64,000 nt of DNA, from positions 62,001 through 126,000 of the forward strand of contig DATMRS010000006.1 in assembly GCA_035566015.1 (NCBI GenBank), read 5' to 3'. The notes under the pieces were generated by a model. It ran no database searches and had not been told where the DNA came from. It saw only the letters and a program-made list of their open reading frames with translations. This document shows, piece after piece, positions 9,147-17,848 of this stretch (position 1 is its first letter; every line of letters starts with the position of its first letter). Source of the DNA: DATMRS01 sp035566015. GTDB taxonomy: Bacteria; Pseudomonadota; Alphaproteobacteria; Sphingomonadales; Sphingomonadaceae. The translations under genes and the position numbers were made by a program.

Positions 9147-9725
9147 TCAGTTGAGACGCGCGCCCGAAAGATCGGCGATCGTGCGATCGATCAGCGCTTT
9201 GTCCGCGGCCGCGTCGTGATGGTCGGCGATCAGCTTCGCGGCGGCCGCGGCGGCCGCGCTGGCTGCCTGGGCACGAACCTCGGCCACGGCGGTGCGTTCC
9301 GCCGCGGCAATACGATCGCTGGCGATGCGCGCGCGGCGCTCGATCAGCGAGGCGACATCGGCCTCGGCCTTGGCGACCAACTGGCCTGCTTCCTCTTCCG
9401 CCTGGGCGAGGATGGCCTTCGCCTCGGTGGCGGCGGCGGCCTGACGCGCCTTCGCCTCGGCCAGAACAGCCTCGGCCTCGGCCCGGATCGCCTTGGCCTC
9501 ATCCAGTTCGCGCCGCGTATCGGCGATACGCTTGTCGAGGCCGGCCGCGAGCTTCTGCGGCGCCTTGAGGACGAAAATCGTCAGCAGCAGGAACAGGGTG
9601 ATGCCGACATAGACCCAGCCCTCGGCGTCGAGGCCGAGGAGCAGCGGCCCATGCGCATGGGCAGGGACTTCGGTATAAGCGCTCGGCAGCGCCGGTTCGT
9701 GCATCATATTCGTCGTCTTTCTCAC
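9147..9725 (-). CDS. atpF: F0 ATP synthase subunit b
   Basis: Subunit b of the peripheral stator stalk, 192 residues. One membrane helix (about residues 36-56, WVYVGITLFLLLTIFVL) is followed by a long Ala/Glu-rich coiled coil that reaches F1. It lies last in the F0 operon. Its GTG start overlaps the stop of the b' gene by 4 bp, which implies translational coupling. An internal ATG 6-7 codons downstream (MMHEP) is an alternative start. The presence of both b and b' genes is typical of alphaproteobacteria and of photosynthetic lineages. Confidence 0.93.
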   Translation of the reverse strand: MRKTTNMMHEPALPSAYTEVPAHAHGPLLLGLDAEGWVYVGITLFLLLTIFVLKAPQKLAAGLDKRIADTRRELDEAKAIRAEAEAVLAEAKARQAAAATEAKAILAQAEEEAGQLVAKAEADVASLIERRARIASDRIAAAERTAVAEVRAQAASAAAAAAAKLIADHHDAAADKALIDRTIADLSGARLN

Positions 9726-10201
9726 GCCGCCGCACGAACCGCGGCAAGCGCGGAATTTTCAGGCGGACGACTGCCGCTGACACGGGCGACGATCTCCGAC
9801 GCGGCATCGGCGGCGATACGCTCGACCTCGGCCATCGCAGAGCCGCGCGCGGTCGCCAGCGCCGTCGCTGCTTCGGCCGCGCGCGCATCGAGTTCGCGAT
9901 CGGTTTCGGCAAGACGGGCCTCGGACGCCCGCGAGGCGCGCGCCTTGGCTTCGTTGACCGAAGCCAGCGCCTGGCCGCGCGCCGCCGCGATCGACGCCTC
10001 ATAGGCTTCGCGAACGCGATCCGCCTCGGCCTTGCTGGCCTCGGCGGTGGCGATGTCATCGCGCACCATCGCTTCGCGCCCGTCGACGACCTTGCCGATG
10101 CGCGGCAAGGTCAGCCGCACGACCCCGAAATAGAGGATCGCGAAGAAGACGGCGAGCCAGGCAAGCTGGGGAGCAAAATTGGCGAATTCAAACTGCGGCA
10201 T
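9722..10201 (-). CDS. atpF': F0 ATP synthase subunit b'
   Basis: The second, diverged stator subunit (about 159 residues). The N-terminal membrane anchor is FAPQLAWLAVFFAILYFGV, followed by PRIGKVVDGREAMVRDDIA, the usual start of the b' coiled coil. It is expected to pair with b as a heterodimer. The ATG at 10201 is preferred over a GTG one codon upstream because an ACGAGG sequence lies 5 bp before the ATG. The gene overlaps atpF by 4 bp. Confidence 0.92.
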   Translation of the reverse strand: MPQFEFANFAPQLAWLAVFFAILYFGVVRLTLPRIGKVVDGREAMVRDDIATAEASKAEADRVREAYEASIAAARGQALASVNEAKARASRASEARLAETDRELDARAAEAATALATARGSAMAEVERIAADAASEIVARVSGSRPPENSALAAVRAAA

Positions 10202-10254
10202 CACGGCCTCGTCTGGTGGCGCGGGGCTTTAATAAACCCCGCGCCGGATAGGGC

Positions 10255-10479
10255 TCAACTGAAGGCCAGCGCCAGCGCGACGACGGCCGCGATCAGGCCA
10301 AGCGCTTCGGTAACGGCGAAGCCGAAGATCAGGCGACCGCCCATCTGGGCGTCGGCCGACGGGTTACGCAGCGCGCCCTGCAGATAATAGGCAAAGACGG
10401 TGCCGACGCCGATGGCGGCAAGGCCGGCACCGATCGCCGCGAGACCGGCGCCAATAACTTTCGCAGATGCTGGATCCAT
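10255..10479 (-). CDS. atpE: F0 ATP synthase subunit c
   Basis: Proteolipid subunit c, 74 residues, two membrane helices joined by a polar RNPSAD loop. Helix 1 carries the glycine ladder GAGLAAIGAGLAAIGVG and helix 2 the ion-binding glutamate in FAVTEALGLIAAVVALALAF. The lack of sodium-type Gln/Ser ligands around that Glu suggests a proton ring. It lies between atpB and the b' gene. Confidence 0.96.
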   Translation of the reverse strand: MDPASAKVIGAGLAAIGAGLAAIGVGTVFAYYLQGALRNPSADAQMGGRLIFGFAVTEALGLIAAVVALALAFS

Positions 10480-10508
10480 GATGAAACCCTTCTATTTTCC
10501 GTAGGTTG

Positions 10509-11258
10509 CTAGTGAAGATTGACGGCGTCGTTGAGGTAGATCGACGCGAGCAGCGCGAACACATAGGCCTGCACGACCGCGATCAGCAGTTCGAGCGCCG
10601 CGAGCAGCACGGTGACGCCCAGAGGAACGATACCGAAAACATAAGGAAGCGCGCCGAACGAGCCCAGACCGACAACGAAGGTGCCGAACACCTTCAGCAG
10701 GACATGGCCCGCGGTCATGTTCGCGAACAACCGGATCGCCAGCGTGAACGGCCGCGACAGGAAGGAGATGAACTCGATCAGCGAGACGAAGAGCGCGAGG
10801 AAAATATTGGTGTTCTTCGGCCAGAACAGGCTGAAGAAATGCAGGCCGTGGCGCATCAGGCCCACTATGCAGACGATCGTGAACACGAGGATGGCAAGGC
10901 CCAGCGTCACCGCGACATGGCTGGTCGGCGTGAAGGCTCCTACCCAGGGGAGCAGGCCGAGCATGTTGCAGGCAAGCACGAACATGAACACCGAAAAGAT
11001 GAGCGGCACATAGCGCCGCCCCTCGGGTCCGACATTGCTGTCGAGCATGTCCCGCACGAAATCGTATAGATATTCGACCGCCGCCTGCCAGCGCCCGGGC
11101 ACGAGTTGCGGCTTTGCGGTGCCGATGAAGAGGAACGCCGCCACGCCGACAAGCGCGACCAGCATCCACAGCGACGAATTGGTGAACGAGACGTCATAGG
11201 CGCCCAGAGCCAGCGGCTGCAGGCGAATGATCTCGAACTGTTCCATCGGACTGGCCAC
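10509..11258 (-). CDS. atpB: F0 ATP synthase subunit a
   Basis: Subunit a forms the proton half-channels against the c ring. The catalytic arginine helix is present as RPFTLAIRLFANMTAGHVLLKVF, and the C-terminal helix as LELLIAVVQAYVFALLASIYL. The start was set to GTG at 11258 because AGGA lies 8 bp before it and because it follows the atpI stop by 10 bp. An ATG four codons later (MEQFEI) is equally possible. A longer frame reaches back to a TTG inside atpI and is unlikely. Confidence 0.93.
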   Translation of the reverse strand: MASPMEQFEIIRLQPLALGAYDVSFTNSSLWMLVALVGVAAFLFIGTAKPQLVPGRWQAAVEYLYDFVRDMLDSNVGPEGRRYVPLIFSVFMFVLACNMLGLLPWVGAFTPTSHVAVTLGLAILVFTIVCIVGLMRHGLHFFSLFWPKNTNIFLALFVSLIEFISFLSRPFTLAIRLFANMTAGHVLLKVFGTFVVGLGSFGALPYVFGIVPLGVTVLLAALELLIAVVQAYVFALLASIYLNDAVNLH

Positions 11259-11268
11259 GGATCGATTC

Positions 11269-11586
11269 CTAGCGTCGGTCGCCGTCGTCGGAGACGGCGT
11301 CAAATTGTTTGGAAGTCATCATCGCCCGCCGCGTGCCGGCAATGAAGCCGAGCACGAGCAGCACGATCATCGCCCAGGGCGCGGTGCCGAGTCCGGCATA
11401 TTTGTCGATCGCCCAGCCGATGAGGCCAGAAACGAGGACGGCGCCGACAAACTCAATGCCGACGGCCCAGCCACGGCTTTCCGCGCGCCCTTGCGCAACA
11501 GTAAGCCCATGCTCCTCATGCGCAGCCTTCGCCTCCGCGATGCGGCGGTCAAGCTCGTCTCCATCGGTCCGACGATCGTCAGCCAA
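11269..11586 (-). CDS. atpI: ATP synthase assembly protein AtpI
   Basis: A small membrane protein that heads the F0 operon and assists c-ring assembly. Two membrane helices are visible (VGIEFVGAVLVSGLIGWAID and APWAMIVLLVLGFIAGTR), preceded by a charged soluble segment. I favour a TTG start giving MADDRRTDGDE, which fits the usual AtpI N-terminus of sphingomonads and has GGGG upstream. A double ATG 21 codons further up (at 11649) is possible but would add a basic extension not seen in the family. Confidence 0.82.
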   Translation of the reverse strand: MADDRRTDGDELDRRIAEAKAAHEEHGLTVAQGRAESRGWAVGIEFVGAVLVSGLIGWAIDKYAGLGTAPWAMIVLLVLGFIAGTRRAMMTSKQFDAVSDDGDRR

Positions 11587-11744
11587 AACCCCGAAACCCC
11601 TGCTGGGAAGAAATGTTGCCCGCCGTTTCCGGACAGGCGACGACATCACGCGTCGGCGGTTTTCCGCCGAGGCGAGGCCCCTTTAGGAAGGGCGAGAGGG
11701 CAAGTCAACCGCGCGGAGGCGACACCCGCCGCGCGTCGCTCCGT

Positions 11745-12611
11745 TCAGGCAAGCCCAAGAAGTTTCGCCGCATTTCCTTTCAGGATTCCGGGCATCACCT
11801 CCTCGCGGAAACCGACCTCTCTCGCGTCGGCCATCCACTTGTCGGGCGTGATCAGCGGGAAATCCGATCCGAACAGCATCTTCCGGCGAAGCTGCGTGTT
11901 CGCATATTGGATGATCTGCTTCGGGAAATAGCGCGGCGACCAGCCCGAAAGATCGATGAACACATTCTCCTTGTGGAGCGCCATCGACAGCGATTCGTCG
12001 GTCCACGGCCAACTCGGATGGGCGAGAATGATCTTCATGTCGGGAAAATCGACCGCGACATCGTCGACGAGGATTGGCTGCCCCCATTTCAGGCGCACGC
12101 CGCCGCCGCCCTTCATTCCCGTGCCCATGCCCGAATGGCCAGTATGGAAGATCGCGGGCAGGCCATATTCGGCGATCACCTCATAAAGCGGCCAGCACAT
12201 CCGGTCGCGCGGATCGAAATCCTGCATCGGCGGATGGAATTTGAAGCCCTTGACGCCATGCTCCTCGATCAGGCGTCGCGCCTCGATCGCGCCATATTTG
12301 CCCTTGTGCGGATCGATCGAGGCGAAGGCGATCATGATGTCGCTATTCTCGCGCGCGAATTCGGCGATTTCCTCGTTCAAGATACGCTTGATGCCGGTGC
12401 CCGCCTCCATATCGACGGTGAACATCACGAAGGCAACGTTGCGCTCGCGATAATAAGCGATCGTCTCGGGGATTGTCGGGCGCTTGCGATCGGCCTTGAA
12501 GTAAGCCGAGGCCGCGTCGAAATATTTGCCCATGATCGGGTCTTCGGGCTGGCGGCAGCTCACCTCGGCATGGGTGTGAATGTCGATCGCGACGATCTTG
12601 TCGATATCCAT
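11745..12611 (-). CDS. Amidohydrolase-2 family protein (decarboxylase/hydrolase type)
   Basis: A 288-residue metal-dependent TIM-barrel protein of the amidohydrolase-2 family, which includes ACMSD, gamma-resorcylate decarboxylase and related aromatic-acid decarboxylases. The metal pair is in DIHTHAE (His12, His14). Further ligands are HTGHSG, ILAHPSWPW and the terminal GSDFPL. The conserved FKFHPPMQDF and AFASIDPHKG segments are typical of this group. It lies upstream of atpI on the same strand with a 158-bp gap, so co-transcription is doubtful. The substrate is not evident. Confidence 0.8.
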   Translation of the reverse strand: MDIDKIVAIDIHTHAEVSCRQPEDPIMGKYFDAASAYFKADRKRPTIPETIAYYRERNVAFVMFTVDMEAGTGIKRILNEEIAEFARENSDIMIAFASIDPHKGKYGAIEARRLIEEHGVKGFKFHPPMQDFDPRDRMCWPLYEVIAEYGLPAIFHTGHSGMGTGMKGGGGVRLKWGQPILVDDVAVDFPDMKIILAHPSWPWTDESLSMALHKENVFIDLSGWSPRYFPKQIIQYANTQLRRKMLFGSDFPLITPDKWMADAREVGFREEVMPGILKGNAAKLLGLA

Positions 12612-12693
12612 CGGGGCCTTCCGCTTTGCTGAGGCGCCAGCGATTAGGCGCGCGAGGCCCGCAACGCAACGCCGCCCGCGTGGCGCAAACTGC

Positions 12694-13071
12694 TTATCCG
12701 CAAACCGCCGGCAAAGCGATCGGCGACGCCCCCTTCGTCCGCCACACCCCGTCGGGCAGCAGATAGGCCTCGCCCTGCCCCACGCGGCGCAGCGTCTGGC
12801 AGCCGACCGTCGCCGCCCATTCCTTGAGCGTCACGCCATGTTTGGCGGCCTGATCGGTATAAGCGGCGCGGCGCTTGATATTGAGCGCCTCCACCTCCGC
12901 CTTCACCGCCGGCGAGACGGACTTGGCGATGCCGACATAGCCGTCGGCCTGCTCGCCCACCTCGCCCTTGGCGATCGCTCCGGCGAGAACGCCCGGCTGG
13001 GCATGGCCCGCGACGGCAAAGGCCAGCATGGCCGCCGCACCGAGCATCGAAGGGATCAATAGCCGTTTCAT
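12694..13071 (-). CDS. ydbL: YdbL family periplasmic protein (DUF1318)
   Basis: A 125-residue secreted protein with an N-terminal signal peptide ending near AGHAQP and a DUF1318-type mature part (VGEQADGYVGIAKSVSP...IKRRAAYTDQAAKHGVTL). In enterics YdbL is encoded with ydbH and ynbE and is thought to modulate their assembly in the periplasm. Its ATG overlaps the ynbE stop by 4 bp, so translation is coupled. The reading frame continues upstream, but the initial ATG at MKRLLIPS fits the signal peptide best. Confidence 0.88.
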   Translation of the reverse strand: MKRLLIPSMLGAAAMLAFAVAGHAQPGVLAGAIAKGEVGEQADGYVGIAKSVSPAVKAEVEALNIKRRAAYTDQAAKHGVTLKEWAATVGCQTLRRVGQGEAYLLPDGVWRTKGASPIALPAVCG

Positions 13072-13298
13072 TGCGGGAATAGCTCCGGATTGTTGGCGAT
13101 GAAGTCGTTCGCGTCCTTCTGCAGGCGCACGACGACCTCCTGCTTCACATTGACGTTGAGATTGATCTCGATCGGCTTGTCGGGCGCGCGTACCTGTATG
13201 CATCCGCCCAGCAACGGAACGCAGGCCGCCGCCGAAACCATGGCCACCCCCCTCAACACGTCCTGTCCTCCATGTCGGCCATTCTTCATCCTTATCAT
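13068..13298 (-). CDS. ynbE: YnbE family lipoprotein
   Basis: A 76-residue lipoprotein. The lipobox is LLGGC (Cys33 from the first ATG) and the mature part has the conserved APDKPIEINLNVNV and VVVRLQKDANDFI segments. Family members insert in the outer membrane and are thought to extend the beta-groove of YdbH by strand augmentation. It overlaps ydbH and ydbL by 4 bp each. A second ATG three codons downstream is a possible alternative start. Confidence 0.88.
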   Translation of the reverse strand: MIRMKNGRHGGQDVLRGVAMVSAAACVPLLGGCIQVRAPDKPIEINLNVNVKQEVVVRLQKDANDFIANNPELFPQ

Positions 13299-16200
13299 GG
13301 TTTTTCTCTCATATCGCCGCTTTCCTGTGGCTGAACAGGTGGTTGCGCCTCCTGTTCATGAAGCAGGCTGGTGGGATCGGCAAAGGTCGTCGCCGTGTGC
13401 ATCAGCCCGCGGAAGGGCGCGCGCACGACGATGTTGAACTTGAAGGGCAGCCCCGTCAGGTCCTTCAGCAGCCCGGTCGAAGGCTGCCCCCCCTTCGGCT
13501 GATCGTTGATGCCTGTGAAGACGATGCGGCTGACGATCTCGCCATCGAGCGCGCCGTTCAATTCGATGAGCAGCGAATCATAGCGGATCGCTTTCAGCGC
13601 ATCGAAGGCGAGTTTTCCGAACATGCCGAGATCGGCGTTGCTGACCTCGCCGACATAGGCCAGCGTGCCGCCGCCCCGCCGCACGATGAGCCGTCCGTCG
13701 ACGATGCGCCCGCCCGCCTGGTCGAAGATCATCGGCAGGACGCCGTCGAACGTGCCGGTGGCCGCGATATTGTCGAGCTTGAACTGCTCGATGAACAAGG
13801 CCGCGTCGAGCCCGTCGACCCGGAAGGTCAGGTGCCGCTCGACCGGATGGCCGAAATCGAGTTCGGTCGGCTCCAGCGTCAGCGTCCCGCCTGAAAAGGG
13901 CCAGTGTCCGCTTTCGATCCGCACCCGCTGACCGGCGAGAAGCTGATAGTGGATCGTGCCGTTCTGCACGGCCACGCCCGGATTGACCTCGCCCAGCGTC
14001 ACTTCCTGCCCGGGCGCGGTTTCGAGGCCGAGCAGATCGGTAAAGTGCACATGCCCCTTGAGCCCGGTAACAGGCCCGAAGGCGGCAGCGAGATCGAGCG
14101 AGGCCGTCTCGAAATCTCCATTGCTGCGGACGCCGTGCGGCCCCCAGACGATATGCCCCTCCCCTTTCACGGTGCCCGCCACATTGGCGATGACCCCCAG
14201 CGTCAGCCGGGTCAGCTTTTCGGGCTGGAGCGCGTTGCCGAAGGTGAGGCCGGGCACCATAAGCGTCGCCTCCCCTTTCCCCGCCGAAAGGGCGTGGACG
14301 ATCCGCACGTCGGCTATGGCGCGATGGCTTTCGGGCTCGACCAGCGTCCCCGTCGCCTGAATCGCGCCGTTGTGCAGCGTGAGCCGGACATCGTTGGACA
14401 GAAGCCTGTTGAAGCGCGGATCGGGCGCGGCATCGTCGACGGCGAACCCGCCCGTCAGCGTGAGCATACCGTCGGCCAGGCGCCACATCCCGTTGGCGTC
14501 CGAGAGGCGGAGCGGCACATTGACGATCTGCCCCGCCGCGCCCTCGAAACGTCCGCCCAGACCTTGCTTGTCGATCACGCCGTCCAGATGCGGCACATCG
14601 AGACGTGTCGTCGCTTCCCCCGCCCCTAACCGCACCGACAGCGCGTCCACCACAAAGCCGGGATGACCGGCTTCCATCACGATCGACCGTGCCGCAAGCG
14701 TCAGCGGCGTGTCACCGACATGGCCAACGAGCTTCGGAGAAGTGAGTTTCGCCCCGCCGCTGAGCGAGCCGCCGGCGCGACGGGCGAGCAGCGCCTCCCC
14801 GGCGATCGGGCAGAGCGGCAGGCGCGACGGCCCGATCCTTGTGCCCGCGACCGCCAGCCTCGCAAAGCGGAGCGGCACGCAGCCCTCGCCCAGCACGAAC
14901 GCCCCGCCCCGGCCGAAGCGCCCAGCGATCGGCAGCGAGAGCCCTTCAACCCTGCCGTCGCCCAACGGACCGTCGATCGTGGCGGTGGTGGCGACGCGCG
15001 TCGTCCCGTCGGGATCGGCGGAGAAATGGATTGGCGCGAACACCAGCCTGGCGTTCCGTACCGCATAGGGCGCGACCGTCACATTGCCGGCAAGCGGCGA
15101 TCCCGCCACCGGCTGGCGGAGAATCGCCCGCATGTCGGGGAAGCCGCCGCCGGCCAGTGTCGCCTCGCCATCGACACGCAGCCCGGCCGCCTTGCCCCAG
15201 CCATAGGTGACGCCCTGCCCCTTGCCGATCCGGGCATGCGCGCCGCTTGCGCTGGTCAGATCGAGCGTGGTCAAGGTCAGCCGCCCGCCTTCGGGGCGTT
15301 GCTGCATGTCGAGGCTGGCCTTCACGTCGGCGCGGCGCGTGGCGCGTTCGATTGCATCGGCGAGCGCGGCGCCAAGCGGCCCTATCGGCGTGCCCATCGC
15401 CGGGGCCAGCATCGCACGCACCGGCTTCACCGCCGCCCGATCGAGCGAGGCGCCGTCGAGCATCAGATCGCCGCGTAGCCCCAGCACATCGCCGCCGCTG
15501 ATGCCGTAGCGCCCGTCAAAGGCGGCCTGTTCGGCGCTGGCGAGCGCAAAGCGCGTCTCCTGGGAGGTGAAGGACAACTTCCCTTGCGTCTCCTTCGCGT
15601 CGCCCGCGAAGTCGGCCTTGCCACGCAGCACCGCGATCCGGTTGTCGCGATAGCGCAGCTTGCCGACCACGAAGCCCGCCCCGCCGCGCCACGTCGCCAA
15701 GGTTTCGCCCAAACGTGCCTTGATCGTCACCGCCATGGCGTCCGCCGCCAGCCCACGATCGAGGCAACTCACCGACGCGGCCCGCACCGGCCCCTCGACC
15801 GCCGGCTCCCGATTGGTCACGGATACCGAGAGGAAGGCATTGGCGCCCATCACCCGGCACCCGTCCGCCGCCAGATCCGATGCCACCGCCGCAAGCGTGC
15901 CGGCAAAGCCCCCGCTGAGCCGCCCCTTCCCTTCCAGCGACAGCGCAACCGGGCCGGCCGGGGTCAGCAGCCGCATCCGCGCGTCGCCGATATCCAGATC
16001 CACCTTGGGCAGCGCGAAAGGCTTGCCGCTCGGCTTGGGCAGCAGCTTGTCGATCTCGCCCAGGCTCAGCCTGCCCTCGATCAGCCGGCCGTTCAGCCTG
16101 ACGCCACGCGCCTCGATGCCGCTGACATAGGGGCCGGTGATGCCCCAGCCGAGATGCAGTTCGGCCGTTTTCGCGGTAAGGTCGGGATGCGCGGGATCGC

Positions 16201-16411
16201 CGATGACGAGATTGTCGAGGCGCTGCGCCATCGGCCCCAGATGGGCGATCGTGTAGCGCGCCTGCACGCCCCGCCGGGCAAGCTCGCGGTCGACATAATG
16301 GCGGACGATCGGCTCGCGTTCGCTCCACAGGATGTGGGTCGCGATGACGAGCAGCGCGAGCGCCGCCACCGCCGCAATCCGTCCCATCCGTGGCCGCCGC
16401 CGTTCCGCCAT
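13295..16411 (-). CDS. ydbH: AsmA-like intermembrane lipid transport protein YdbH
   Basis: A 1038-residue protein with one N-terminal membrane helix (about residues 10-28) and a long repeat-rich beta-structured periplasmic part. In E. coli YdbH is one of three AsmA-like proteins, with YhdP and TamB, that carry phospholipid from the inner to the outer membrane. The assignment rests on length, the anchor, the DUF-type C-terminus (DLTGLPFKFNIVVRAPFRGL) and, above all, the directly following ynbE and ydbL genes. The C-terminal region is the most conserved. No other AsmA-like gene is in the window. Confidence 0.88.
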   Translation of the reverse strand: MAERRRPRMGRIAAVAALALLVIATHILWSEREPIVRHYVDRELARRGVQARYTIAHLGPMAQRLDNLVIGDPAHPDLTAKTAELHLGWGITGPYVSGIEARGVRLNGRLIEGRLSLGEIDKLLPKPSGKPFALPKVDLDIGDARMRLLTPAGPVALSLEGKGRLSGGFAGTLAAVASDLAADGCRVMGANAFLSVSVTNREPAVEGPVRAASVSCLDRGLAADAMAVTIKARLGETLATWRGGAGFVVGKLRYRDNRIAVLRGKADFAGDAKETQGKLSFTSQETRFALASAEQAAFDGRYGISGGDVLGLRGDLMLDGASLDRAAVKPVRAMLAPAMGTPIGPLGAALADAIERATRRADVKASLDMQQRPEGGRLTLTTLDLTSASGAHARIGKGQGVTYGWGKAAGLRVDGEATLAGGGFPDMRAILRQPVAGSPLAGNVTVAPYAVRNARLVFAPIHFSADPDGTTRVATTATIDGPLGDGRVEGLSLPIAGRFGRGGAFVLGEGCVPLRFARLAVAGTRIGPSRLPLCPIAGEALLARRAGGSLSGGAKLTSPKLVGHVGDTPLTLAARSIVMEAGHPGFVVDALSVRLGAGEATTRLDVPHLDGVIDKQGLGGRFEGAAGQIVNVPLRLSDANGMWRLADGMLTLTGGFAVDDAAPDPRFNRLLSNDVRLTLHNGAIQATGTLVEPESHRAIADVRIVHALSAGKGEATLMVPGLTFGNALQPEKLTRLTLGVIANVAGTVKGEGHIVWGPHGVRSNGDFETASLDLAAAFGPVTGLKGHVHFTDLLGLETAPGQEVTLGEVNPGVAVQNGTIHYQLLAGQRVRIESGHWPFSGGTLTLEPTELDFGHPVERHLTFRVDGLDAALFIEQFKLDNIAATGTFDGVLPMIFDQAGGRIVDGRLIVRRGGGTLAYVGEVSNADLGMFGKLAFDALKAIRYDSLLIELNGALDGEIVSRIVFTGINDQPKGGQPSTGLLKDLTGLPFKFNIVVRAPFRGLMHTATTFADPTSLLHEQEAQPPVQPQESGDMREKP

Positions 16412-16425
16412 GGCCTCAGCCTAGA

Positions 16426-16469
16426 GCATTTTCAAATCGGGTGGTATCACCTGACGACCCGGAAAATGC
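16426..16469. repeat. Imperfect inverted repeat GCATTTTC...GAAAATGC
   Basis: A 44-bp element between the divergent ydbH and radC genes. The ends GCATTTTC and GAAAATGC pair, and TCGGGT/GACCCG extend the stem around a 13-nt loop. Its shape resembles interspersed palindromic repeats known from alphaproteobacterial genomes, whose function is unclear. No second copy was seen in this window. Confidence 0.6.
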
Positions 16470-16574
16470 GGAAAACAAATAACAAATAGAGCAGCAAAGG
16501 GGAGGAACCATTTTTCCCTTTTTCGCGCGCATGACGGCCTCTACCGATAGCATGATCGATCCTGTAGAGCCGCG

Positions 16575-17267
16575 ATGATGAACGAGCCCGATCCAGCGGC
16601 CGACGCCAGCGGCCATCGCGCGCGCCTGCGCAAGCGCCTTGCCGAACAGGGGCCGGAGGCGCTGCAGGATCATGAACTGGTCGAATATCTGCTTGCCCTC
16701 GCGATCCCCCGACGCGACACGAAGCCGATCGCCCGCCGCCTGCTGGCCGAGTTCGGCGGCTTCGGCCGGCTGATGGCGGCGGACGCGGCCACGCTGGCGC
16801 GGATAGGCGGCATTGGCGAGGGCGCGATCGCCGCGCTCAAGATCGCCGAGGCATCGGCGCTCCGCCTGCTGCGGTCGAAGGTGGTGGAGCAGCCGGTGCT
16901 CGCAAGCTGGCAGGCACTGCTCGATTATCTCCATGCCGATATGGCGCACCGCCCGATCGAGCGCGTGCGCGCGCTCCACCTTTCGGGGCGCAACATGCTG
17001 ATCCGTGACGAGTTGGTTGCCGAGGGGACGATCGATCAGGCGGCCGTCCATGTCCGCGAGATCATACGCCGCGCGATCGACCTGTCCTCAGCCGCGATCA
17101 TCCTCGTCCACAATCATCCCGGCGGCGATCCCACGCCCAGCCGACAGGACATCCAGCTTACTCGCGAGGTGGTGGAGGCGGGACGCCCGCTCGGCATCAC
17201 CGTGCACGATCATGTCATTATCGGCGCGAACGGCCACAAGAGCATGCGCGCCTTGGGGCTGATCTGA
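16575..17267 (+). CDS. radC: RadC family JAB/JAMM domain protein
   Basis: A 230-residue RadC protein. The N-terminal half has helix-hairpin-helix-like motifs (about residues 70-95). The C-terminal half is a JAB metalloprotease-type domain with the metal ligands in VHNHPGGDPTPSRQD and the preceding catalytic Glu in EGTID. Despite the old name, a direct role in DNA repair is not established. Two adjacent ATG codons can start it, one codon apart. It is divergent from ydbH. Confidence 0.92.
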   Translation: MMNEPDPAADASGHRARLRKRLAEQGPEALQDHELVEYLLALAIPRRDTKPIARRLLAEFGGFGRLMAADAATLARIGGIGEGAIAALKIAEASALRLLRSKVVEQPVLASWQALLDYLHADMAHRPIERVRALHLSGRNMLIRDELVAEGTIDQAAVHVREIIRRAIDLSSAAIILVHNHPGGDPTPSRQDIQLTREVVEAGRPLGITVHDHVIIGANGHKSMRALGLI

Positions 17268-17268
17268 A

Positions 17269-17670
17269 TCACCCCGCCAGAAAGGCGACCAACTCGTCGC
17301 GCGAAACAGAGCGGTCCCGGTTCGCGTCGGCCTTGTTGAAGGCGGCGCCGGTCGCGTTGAGGATCTTCACGGCGGAAAGACCCGATCGCTTGCTTCGCCG
17401 CCCGCGCCGCGCCGGCCGCACATCCTCGCCCTGTGCGGCCATCACCCAGGTCCCGAATTCGAGCGGCGAGAGCGAACCGTCATCATCCTTGTCGTACACC
17501 TCCCATCCCTCACGCACGACGCGCCGGGCTGCCTGAAGCTTGGGCAGGTCCGCTCCCGCCGTCGCATCTGTCGGGATCGGCGGAGGCGTGGCCACCGCAG
17601 GGGCCTGCGCCATCGCCGCACCGCCAAGGACCAGCGCCGCAAGGCCGGTCAGGAGGAGGGGAAACCGCAT
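17269..17670 (-). CDS. Secreted EF-hand domain protein
   Basis: A 133-residue protein with a signal peptide ending near AMAQAP and two calcium-binding loops. The first is DKDDDGSLSPLEF, a complete canonical loop; the second is DANRDRSVSRDEL, with Arg in one ligand position, so its affinity may be weak. Small periplasmic EF-hand proteins like this are common in sphingomonads and their partners are unknown. The ATG was chosen because GGAG lies 7 bp upstream. The stop codon sits 1 bp from that of convergent radC. Confidence 0.8.
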   Translation of the reverse strand: MRFPLLLTGLAALVLGGAAMAQAPAVATPPPIPTDATAGADLPKLQAARRVVREGWEVYDKDDDGSLSPLEFGTWVMAAQGEDVRPARRGRRSKRSGLSAVKILNATGAAFNKADANRDRSVSRDELVAFLAG

Positions 17671-17848
17671 CAATCATCTCCACGAAAAAAGCGCGCTTGG
17701 TTAGGGCAGCGCGTACAAGAGGGGCAAATCCGCGGGCGCCGATCCTCGTTGGACGGGGGCATAAGCGGGGCGGAAGGCGCGCGCGATTGAAGCGACAGGC
17801 CGGCTCTGCTACCGGGCGCGCGATCTATCCCCTGTTCAGGACAACGCC

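Noticed and set aside
7131..10004. 957-codon open frame on the plus strand opposite uvrC and atpF
   Set aside because: Antisense shadow; uvrC and the ATP synthase genes on the other strand are unambiguous.
10500..10511. GTAGGTTGCTAG next to the atpB stop codon, similar to the cluster operator
   Set aside because: It lies inside the constitutive ATP synthase operon between atpB and atpE, lacks the TCA start of the motif, and is likely a chance match.
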